Below the pieces are notes generated by a model. That model was not told where the DNA came from. It did no database searches and was given only the letters and a program-made list of their open reading frames with translations. Shown here one piece after another: positions 15,248-20,673 of a stretch of DNA of 20,673 nucleotides (its first letter is position 1; each line of letters opens with the position of its first letter). A program made the translations under genes and the position numbers. The stretch comes from an uncultured Moraxellaceae bacterium (GTDB lineage Bacteria; Pseudomonadota; Gammaproteobacteria; Pseudomonadales; Moraxellaceae), in assembly GCA_937952925.1 (NCBI GenBank), contig CALFYA010000142.1, positions 1 through 20,673 on the forward strand, read 5' to 3'.

Positions 15248-15285
15248 TGACCAATCTTGGAGTTTTGAAGGATTGGTCAGTTTTT
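15248..15285 (+). terminator. Terminator shared by lpxC and dciA
   Basis: TGACCAATC (15248-15256) pairs with GATTGGTCA (15271-15279) and five T follow at 15281-15285. It serves lpxC on the plus strand. The right arm contains the dciA stop codon (15277-15279), so the same DNA ends both converging genes. On the minus strand the nearest T run lies several bases past the stem, so termination there is less certain. Confidence 0.75.
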
Positions 15286-15714
15286 GCTTGCCAGACGCTT
15301 GAGCGCTTGGCTAAGCTCGGGATCGTCAAAAAGGGAAGCAGCTTCGTCTAGCAACTGTTTGGTGCCTTCAGTGAGAGGTGGCAAACGGTCATGTACCGCA
15401 CTGCGCGGCTTGGGCTGGATTTCTACAATCACTTTGATGCGGTGCAACCCCTGTAGTTCTGGGATTGCTAAGAGACGCTCAATGTATTGAAGCTGCACAT
15501 AACGCAATTGGCTGGCAATCGCATGTTGGTCTGTGGCTAGACACAGCACGCCTTGCTCAAAAGACGCTACTTTCCAGCTCCCTGTGGCAGGAAGCAGCGG
15601 ATTTACCAGTTGCGTCAGTTTCTCGAGTCGCTCTAAATGCGACTGGAGTGATCGCAACCCCCCCGATAAACGACCTTGTAGATTCGGTTGGAACGGATGA
15701 CGAGGTTGTTTCAT
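15277..15714 (-). CDS. dciA: DUF721 protein, DciA-like helicase-loader candidate
   Basis: The 145-residue basic protein matches the DUF721/DciA family: an N-terminal helical part (SLQSHLERLEKLTQLVNPLLP) followed by a strand-rich core with CLATDQHAIASQLRYVQLQY and IKVIVEIQPKP. DciA helps load the replicative helicase DnaB in bacteria lacking DnaC, by interacting with DnaB. The C-terminal tail is helical and acidic. The ATG at 15714 is preferred over a GTG seven codons upstream (15735), though neither has a strong Shine-Dalgarno. The gene lies between lpxC and the M23 peptidase, as in Acinetobacter-type genomes, and diverges from the peptidase across 87 bases. Confidence 0.8.
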   Translation of the reverse strand: MKQPRHPFQPNLQGRLSGGLRSLQSHLERLEKLTQLVNPLLPATGSWKVASFEQGVLCLATDQHAIASQLRYVQLQYIERLLAIPELQGLHRIKVIVEIQPKPRSAVHDRLPPLTEGTKQLLDEAASLFDDPELSQALKRLASKN

Positions 15715-15801
15715 GGCATGTCTTGTGCTTGTCACATCTGGTCTAAACTAGGCGGTTGTGACGAATCATGCAAGCCAAAATCGGGATTTCACGAGGTCAA
15801 T

Positions 15802-16602
15802 ATGCCAAATCAACGCGGTTTGTGGTGTGTGTTGTCTGTTGTTACCCTGTTGTCCACCGTTGCACATGCTACACCTTGGTCTCTGACTGATGCGTCTATC
15901 CAGATGGATGCCACTAAGGCACTAGATACACCCATCAGCCAGTTGTGGAGCGAGCGTAACGATCTGGTTGCCCAAATGGCACAAGCAGGTCTTGTCGATC
16001 CGCATACCGGACATGATCACGATCATGACAACGGTATGGGCGGTAACTTTGAGCCAGAAATTGGTGCGCTGTCGAGCGATTCGATTGAATACACCATCAA
16101 TGAGCTGTCTGAGCAGGCACAGCGCCGTCAAGACAGTCTAGATCGTTTGGCGGAGTCACTGACCTATCGTCAGTCGGGTGATCCGGTCAATATCAGCCGC
16201 CTGTTGGCGGTCGAACCGGTCGCCAATGCTCGCCTAACCTCCTCTTATGGTTATCGCACCATGGGCGGGCGTGGTGAGTTCCATCCGGGTGTGGATTTGG
16301 CTGCCCCATATGGCACGCCAATTTATTCCACTGGTGCGGGTGTGGTGGTGTATTCGGGTTGGATGCGCGGCTATGGCAATTTTATCGAAATTGATCATGG
16401 CAATGGCTACAAAACCCGTTATGGTCATTCATCGCGCTTACTGGTCTCGGTGGGTGATGACATTCGCAAAGATCAACAAATTGCGATGGTGGGATGTACG
16501 GGGCGTTGTACCGGCCCGCATTTGCACTACGAGATTGTGCGTGAAGGCAAACGCCAAGACCCGTCGATGTACTTGGCGCTTGCACCCAAACGTGACGAAT
16601 AA
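15802..16602 (+). CDS. Secreted M23 (LytM-type) metallopeptidase
   Basis: The 266-residue protein has a signal peptide (GLWCVLSVVTLLSTVAHA, cut before TPWS) and a C-terminal M23 domain with zinc ligands H161 and D165 (HPGVDLA) and H242 (GPHLHYE), plus H209 and H240. All are intact, so it is probably an active peptidoglycan endopeptidase in the periplasm. A helical stretch (about 95-120) precedes the domain. Two oddities are a His/Asp-rich run HTGHDHDHDN (68-77) and Cys232/Cys236 in GCTGRCTGPH, where Ser is common. GAGGT lies five bases before the ATG; the frame is open 38 codons further into dciA, without support. It ends at a strong terminator. Confidence 0.92.
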   Translation: MPNQRGLWCVLSVVTLLSTVAHATPWSLTDASIQMDATKALDTPISQLWSERNDLVAQMAQAGLVDPHTGHDHDHDNGMGGNFEPEIGALSSDSIEYTINELSEQAQRRQDSLDRLAESLTYRQSGDPVNISRLLAVEPVANARLTSSYGYRTMGGRGEFHPGVDLAAPYGTPIYSTGAGVVVYSGWMRGYGNFIEIDHGNGYKTRYGHSSRLLVSVGDDIRKDQQIAMVGCTGRCTGPHLHYEIVREGKRQDPSMYLALAPKRDE

Positions 16603-16620
16603 GCCTTATTTACTGCACTT

Positions 16621-16651
16621 AAAAACCCGAAGCCATGCTTCGGGTTTTTTT
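16621..16651 (+). terminator. Strong rho-independent terminator
   Basis: AAAAACCCGAAGC (16621-16633) pairs with GCTTCGGGTTTTT (16637-16649) around loop CAT, with T continuing to 16651. The A run on the left arm makes it potentially bidirectional. It begins 18 bases after the M23 peptidase stop. Confidence 0.95.
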
Positions 16652-16665
16652 ATGGCGATAGGGTA

Positions 16666-16824
16666 TTGATTCAAAAAGTGATTGGTGTCTTGGTTGGCGT
16701 TTTTGTGATCAATCAGATGAGCGGCTGTCAAAACGATCGTTGGTATTCGCATTCGTCGCAAGGCTTTGTTAGGTTTCGAAAGTTGATTCCGTTGGCACCT
16801 CTGCTGGCGTCAGCATGGTTTTAA
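16666..16824 (+). CDS. Possible small lipoprotein (52 codons), weakly supported
   Basis: From TTG 16666 to TAA 16822-16824 a frame encodes a short protein with a Lys, a hydrophobic run VIGVLVGVFVINQ and then MSGC, close to a lipobox, followed by QNDRWYSHSS. The signal-like order is suggestive. However, the start is a TTG or a GTG (16678) without a properly spaced Shine-Dalgarno, and the frame begins right after a terminator. I recognise no family. It may be chance. Confidence 0.2.
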   Translation: MIQKVIGVLVGVFVINQMSGCQNDRWYSHSSQGFVRFRKLIPLAPLLASAWF

Positions 16825-16870
16825 GGCACCTTGGTTTGCCTGTTTGAATAAACATAATGAGAGGAACCTC

Positions 16871-18343
16871 ATGGCTAGACATTCATCCTTGTTGGTATCT
16901 TTGAGTGTATCGCTTGTCTTTGGCAATAGCTTGGCCTATGCAGAGATCGGTGACTATACCGCGACCCAGACCAGCCTCAACAAAATGATCCCCAGCATTG
17001 CTGATCGCCCGATCACCTCAGCCGATCGTCGTTTGGTGCCGTTGCCGATCAATCAAAATCCAACAGGGTTTCAAGACGGTTTTGATCCCAAAAAATACGA
17101 CACATGGCAACAGGTCAAACTTGATCCATCGACAGGTGCAAAATGCGGTGATGGTTCGCCTTTTTCGTTTTGGGTCAATCGCAAAGCCTCCACCAGTAAT
17201 GTGATGTTTTTTTTGGAAGGTGGCGGGGCATGTTGGGATCATGAAAGCTGTTCGGGTGGTTTGACTTCCAGCAATGTGCTGTCCAATGTGTGGCTATCGC
17301 AGCAAAACAAAAATACCAGTGCAGTGATCTCACCGTCGGCACTGTCGATTGGCAATAAAACCAGCATGATTCCAATCTATTCATCATTACTCAAAAGTAG
17401 TTCGACGGAGGTTAGCAATAAGGTACAGAATTGGACGAAAGTGTTTGTACCGTATTGTACCGGCGATGTGCATGTGGGTTTATCCACGCGCGTCTATAGC
17501 GACCCAAGCGTGCAAAAACCACCAGTGACGGTGCATCACAACGGGGTGATGAATAACTTGCAAACGGCTGCATGGGTGCGCAATCACCTCGAAGCGCCGC
17601 AACAGCTGTTGCTCGCAGGCCAAAGCGCGGGTGGCGTGGGGGCAGTGTCACTCTACCATGCCTTGCGTTTACTGTTTCCGGTACAGCAAGGCTATATGCT
17701 CAATGACGCAGGCCCTGCGTTTTTTGCCGATCAACAAGCCGGTGATGCGCAAAACCCATCTGCACCATTGCATCGGACGGCGTTGCCGATGTGGGGATTG
17801 TCAGAGCGGCGTGCATTGACTGATGGGAGCAATCGCAGCTTACTCGATTGGTATCAAACCCAATTGGCAGGATTTGACACCAACAACTTCGGCACACTCA
17901 ATCAAGCAACGGCACGCCGTTGGCCGAAAGATCGATTTTCGATGGCTCTGATGCAAGAAGACTATGTGTTTGGCTCGTATTCGTACCGCAAGTTTTTCCC
18001 TCAAGCCCAAGTGACTGATCGCAAGCAACGCCGCGCCAATACCTTAGCCTTGTGGAAAATCGATGTTGATCGGTTTGCCACCCAGATGCAAACCAGCAGT
18101 AACTATGGCTATTATCTGCCCGCAACGCGGAGTTGGCTGTATGGGCATACCCTGACCTCCAACTCCGGCAACACCGCAGACATCCAAGAGCAGCGACTGA
18201 CCCTCAATGCTTATCTGGATAATCTGATGAACCCCAATGTGCCGTTGATCAAAGCCAAAGAGCAAGACGTGGAGGCGGATCGCAAGCAGATCAGCTTGTC
18301 GGGGGAAGCCTCGATTTTGCTGCTCAATAGTATTGGGTTTTAG
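16871..18343 (+). CDS. Secreted pectinacetylesterase/Notum-family hydrolase
   Basis: The 490-residue protein has a signal peptide (SSLLVSLSVSLVFGNSLAYA, cut before EIGDY) and family hallmarks in order: FWVNR, MFFLEGGGACWDHESC (112-127), VPYCTGDVHVG (193-203), VHHNG, the nucleophile elbow AGQSAGG (S252) and NDAGPAFF. D364 (QEDYVFGSY) and H426 (LYGHTL) are likely partners. Family members remove acyl groups from polysaccharides or proteins; bacterial members are poorly defined, so the substrate is unknown. The ATG at 16871 has AGAGGA at good distance; an upstream TTG is not needed. Cys residues (C92, C121, C127, C196) may form disulfides after export. It converges on rnz with overlapping stops. 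Confidence 0.85.
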   Translation: MARHSSLLVSLSVSLVFGNSLAYAEIGDYTATQTSLNKMIPSIADRPITSADRRLVPLPINQNPTGFQDGFDPKKYDTWQQVKLDPSTGAKCGDGSPFSFWVNRKASTSNVMFFLEGGGACWDHESCSGGLTSSNVLSNVWLSQQNKNTSAVISPSALSIGNKTSMIPIYSSLLKSSSTEVSNKVQNWTKVFVPYCTGDVHVGLSTRVYSDPSVQKPPVTVHHNGVMNNLQTAAWVRNHLEAPQQLLLAGQSAGGVGAVSLYHALRLLFPVQQGYMLNDAGPAFFADQQAGDAQNPSAPLHRTALPMWGLSERRALTDGSNRSLLDWYQTQLAGFDTNNFGTLNQATARRWPKDRFSMALMQEDYVFGSYSYRKFFPQAQVTDRKQRRANTLALWKIDVDRFATQMQTSSNYGYYLPATRSWLYGHTLTSNSGNTADIQEQRLTLNAYLDNLMNPNVPLIKAKEQDVEADRKQISLSGEASILLLNSIGF

Positions 18344-19332
18344 ACCACGTGAGCGGGCGTGTGCGTCACGCCCGCAAGCTGCAATACGCCATCGGTACTC
18401 AAGTGATAACGTGCAAAATCCTGTGCCATAAACAGCCGCCCGCTATACAGTGCCTGTGCTTCTTGTGCCAAATCGCCAATATGGGGACTACGGCTGGAAT
18501 CATCGCCAAAGCGGGCGCTAAAGTGCATCAGTACCACATTGGGAATCTGAGTCGCCTGGGCAAAACGCGCCACCCGCGCCGCATCACTATGCCGCCACTG
18601 TTTGCCACGACCTTCACCGATCTCAGCGTTGTAAGTGGCTTCGTGTACCAGCAGGTGTGTGCCCACCGCAGCGTCTTTGAGCAAATCTGGGGTGTCATTG
18701 TCACCGGCAATGATCACTTGGCGTGGTGCACGGCGCGGCAATTGATAATCGACGGCGGCAATCTGGCGACCATCGGGTAGCACCACATCAATACCTTTTT
18801 GCAAGGTGCCCCAAGCTTTTCCTTGTGGGATGTGATCAGCATGTAATTTTTCGACATCTAAGGCACTGCTGATATGCAGCTCGGTAAATCGATAAGCATA
18901 GGAGGGCACACGGTGTGACAGCTCATGACGGCTGATCGCCACGCCAGCGACCTCAACGGATTGCTCAAGCGTCGTCACATCCAGCCATCTGATTGGATAG
19001 GGTAAATGTGAATCGCTCAGACGCAGCACCATGTCCACCATCTGTTGAATCTCTGCCGGTGCAATGATCAACAACGGCGTATCACGCTTGCCCATACCTG
19101 CGCTGGCAAGCAATCCAAACAAACCAAAACAGTGATCACCATGCACATGAGTGATGCAAATGGCTGCCAATGTGCCCAGCGCCAATGGGGTTTTTAAGAT
19201 CTGATGCTGAGTGCCTTCACCGCAATCGACCAAGATCCAATCGCGTTCATGACCAGTGATCAAGGCTGTACCAGACACATTCCGTTTATTGGTGGGTGCA
19301 CCGGATGAGGTGCCTAAAAATAAAATATCCAT
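18340..19332 (-). CDS. rnz: Ribonuclease Z
   Basis: RNase Z (RNase BN, ElaC) is a zinc metallo-beta-lactamase fold enzyme that trims tRNA 3' ends. The 330-residue protein starts MDILFLGTSSGAPTNKRNVS and holds the metal-binding set THVHGDH (H62, H64, D66, H67), H140, D211 (IIAGDNDT) and H270 (LMHFSARF), plus the family motif AQDFARYHL (303-311). FGLFGLLAS follows the first motif, as in ElaC. No strong Shine-Dalgarno precedes the ATG at 19332. Its TAA (18342-18340) overlaps the TAG of the converging esterase-like gene, with no terminator between them. Confidence 0.95.
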   Translation of the reverse strand: MDILFLGTSSGAPTNKRNVSGTALITGHERDWILVDCGEGTQHQILKTPLALGTLAAICITHVHGDHCFGLFGLLASAGMGKRDTPLLIIAPAEIQQMVDMVLRLSDSHLPYPIRWLDVTTLEQSVEVAGVAISRHELSHRVPSYAYRFTELHISSALDVEKLHADHIPQGKAWGTLQKGIDVVLPDGRQIAAVDYQLPRRAPRQVIIAGDNDTPDLLKDAAVGTHLLVHEATYNAEIGEGRGKQWRHSDAARVARFAQATQIPNVVLMHFSARFGDDSSRSPHIGDLAQEAQALYSGRLFMAQDFARYHLSTDGVLQLAGVTHTPAHVV

Positions 19333-19479
19333 TTGATATCACAGATGATCTAAAACAGTATTCTAGAAAAATCAAACGTAAACCACCAGCCAACAATTCA
19401 TACAAAACATGACAAGGCGTGAGTGAGCAAGGCAACTATGCTAAAATTTATCCCCCTTATTTTTGATCGAGCGTTAATC
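19333..19479. promoter_or_regulatory. Divergent rnz-prfB intergenic region
   Basis: The 147-base AT-rich gap must hold promoters for rnz (minus) and prfB (plus). Likely -10 candidates are TAAAAT (19442-19447) on the plus strand and TAGAAT on the minus strand near 19370. Neither has a convincing -35, so exact promoters are not assigned. Confidence 0.35.
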
Positions 19480-20575
19480 GTGGAAATCAATCCTTATGTC
19501 CTGCGTCTAAAAGACCTACGCGAGCGCGGCGAGCTGCTCCGGGGGTATCTTTAACTACGACCTGAAAAAAGAGCGTCTCGAAGAAGTCCTGCGCGAGCTT
19601 GAAGATCCCAATATTTGGAATGATCAAAAGCATGCGCAAGCGATGGCCAAAGAAAAAGGCGAGCTTGAGAATAGTGTAGGTGTGCTGGATAAGCTCACTG
19701 AACAGCTCAACGATGCCCAAGCCATGCTGGACTTGGCAGTGGAAGCAGACGAAGAAGAGCTGCTTGCTGATGTGACTGCCGAACTCGACGCTGCCGAAGC
19801 AGACGTGGGGAAACTCGAATTCCGCCGGATGTTTGCCAATCCGATGGATCCCAACAACTGCTTTTTGGATATTCAGGCCGGTTCAGGCGGGACTGAGGCG
19901 CAAGACTGGGCATCAATGTTGCTCCGCATGTACTTGCGCTGGATTGAGCGTCACGGCTTTAAAGCGGAAGTGATGGAAGAATCCGACGGTGAAGTGGCAG
20001 GGATCAAAAGCGCCACCATCCGTGTGGAAGGCGAATACGCCTATGGTTGGCTGCGTACCGAAACCGGTGTGCATCGCTTGGTGCGTAAATCGCCATTTGA
20101 TAGCGGCAACCGTCGTCACACCTCGTTTAGTGCGGTGTTTGTGTCGGCTGAAGTCGATGACAACATCGAAATCGACATCAACCCATCGGATGTCCGCACC
20201 GATACCTACCGCGCATCCGGTGCCGGTGGTCAGCACATCAACAAAACCGATTCGGCGGTGCGGTTGACCCACATCCCAACCGGTACGGTGGTAGCGTGTC
20301 AAAACGAACGTAGCCAACACGCCAACCGAGACCGCGCGTGGAAGCTACTTCGTGCCAAGTTGTATGAGCTTGAAATCCAAAAGCGCAACGAAGCTCAACA
20401 AGCTCTCGAGGCCACCAAGTCGGATATCGGCTGGGGCAGTCAGATCCGCTCGTATGTGCTGGATGACTCACGGGTGAAAGACTTGCGGACCGGCGTGGAA
20501 AACTCCAACACCGGTGCAGTGCTCGATGGCGACTTGGATCGCTTTATTGAAGCCAGCCTGAAGATGGGGCTATAA
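19480..20575 (+). CDS. prfB: Peptide chain release factor 2, expressed by +1 frameshift
   Basis: RF2 ends translation at UGA and UAA. The gene is in two frames: 19480-19551 (GTG start, MEINPYVLRLKDLRERGELL and on to RGYL), then 19553-20575 after skipping one base, giving 364 residues, against 365 in E. coli. The second part shows QLEFRRMF-like KLEFRRMF, the stop-recognition SPF motif (about 204-206) and the catalytic GGQ (about 249-251) in YRASGAGGQHINKTDS, then DIGWGSQIRSYVLDDSRVKDLRTG. Residue 245 before the loop is Ala, not the Thr of E. coli K-12. The ribosome binding site at 19480 is weak. Annotation from the ATG at 19643 alone would lose 54 residues. Confidence 0.95.
19541..19555 (+). 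promoter_or_regulatory. prfB programmed +1 frameshift site with a UAA stop
   Basis: The internal Shine-Dalgarno GGGGG (19541-19545) lies three bases before the slip codon CTT (19549-19551), exactly as in E. coli. The next in-frame codon is TAA (19552-19554), followed by C. In E. coli the order is CTT TGA C. Here the frameshifted product reads Leu-Asn instead of Leu-Asp. Low RF2 lets ribosomes pause and slip, restoring RF2. With UAA, RF1 could also end translation. Confidence 0.93.
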
Positions 20576-20578
20576 GCC

Positions 20579-20608
20579 AAAAGGGGGGGCAACAGCCTCC
20601 CTTTTTTT
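20579..20608 (+). terminator. Rho-independent terminator of prfB
   Basis: A G-rich arm (GGGGGGGC, 20583-20590) pairs with GCCTCCCT (20595-20602), with G-U pairs, around loop AACA, and T run 20602-20608 follows. It starts three bases after the prfB stop. Confidence 0.9.
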
Positions 20609-20610
20609 AT

Positions 20611-20649
20611 ACAAACTTTATATCGAAAAAAATAGATATATAGTTTTGT
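20611..20649. repeat. Imperfect AT-rich inverted repeat
   Basis: ACAAACTTTATATC (20611-20624) and GATATATAGTTTTGT (20635-20649) are inverted copies with one mismatch and one extra base, around a 10-base A-rich centre. It follows the prfB terminator at the window edge. No gene is seen around it. Confidence 0.35.
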
Positions 20650-20673
20650 AAAAATCAATATACACGCCCACTG

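Noticed and set aside
15688..15801. 38-codon upstream extension of the M23 peptidase
   Set aside because: It would overlap dciA and bury the signal peptide; GAGGT supports the ATG at 15802.
19480..19642. Reading prfB as a frameshifted pseudogene or as starting at 19643
   Set aside because: The break coincides exactly with the known programmed +1 site (GGGGG, CTT, stop), and homology continues without loss.
1..20673. CRISPR array, tRNA or rRNA genes, intact insertion sequences, prophage or attachment sites
   Set aside because: No regularly spaced repeats, cloverleaf-like segments, transposase motifs or flanking terminal repeats were seen while reading both strands.

Overview
The window looks like a chromosomal segment of a gammaproteobacterium, most likely Moraxellaceae or a close relative of Acinetobacter. 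This rests on the gene order murG-murC-ddl-ftsQ-ftsA-ftsZ-lpxC followed by an opposed dciA (DUF721) and an M23 peptidase, on the FtsZ N-terminus (QARFTVFGVGGGGGNAVEHM) and on its C-terminal tail (SIQDYLKNQQKR). Base composition appears near 50% GC by eye, higher than typical Acinetobacter, so I do not name a genus.

Positions 1-2150 are accessory: the tail of an unidentified gene, an intact MazEF toxin-antitoxin pair on the minus strand, a gene-free AT-rich stretch ending in three stem-loops and a terminator (candidate small RNA), a decayed YefM-YoeB module that keeps its operator, and a small lipoprotein. Positions 2154-6791 hold pyrE, gshB, a TPR/alpha-beta-hydrolase-like protein and a beta-helix lipoprotein.

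Positions 6940-15184 are the distal half of the division and cell wall cluster. MurG and MurC finish and use lipid II precursors, Ddl supplies D-Ala-D-Ala, FtsQ, FtsA and FtsZ build the division ring, and LpxC commits precursor to lipid A. Mostly short gaps suggest co-transcription, but murC-ddl, ftsA-ftsZ and ftsZ-lpxC carry longer leaders with strong stem-loops or promoter-like sequence, where expression may be re-set. dciA lies opposed to lpxC, with its stop codon inside the shared terminator stem. A secreted M23 peptidase diverges from dciA and ends at a strong terminator.

Positions 16871-20608 contain a secreted pectinacetylesterase/Notum-like hydrolase, converging with overlapping stops on RNase Z, and then prfB (release factor 2). 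prfB carries the classical programmed +1 frameshift, but its in-frame stop is UAA instead of the usual UGA. This is the most unusual signal in the window. No large new multi-gene system, CRISPR array, tRNA, rRNA or intact insertion sequence was seen.
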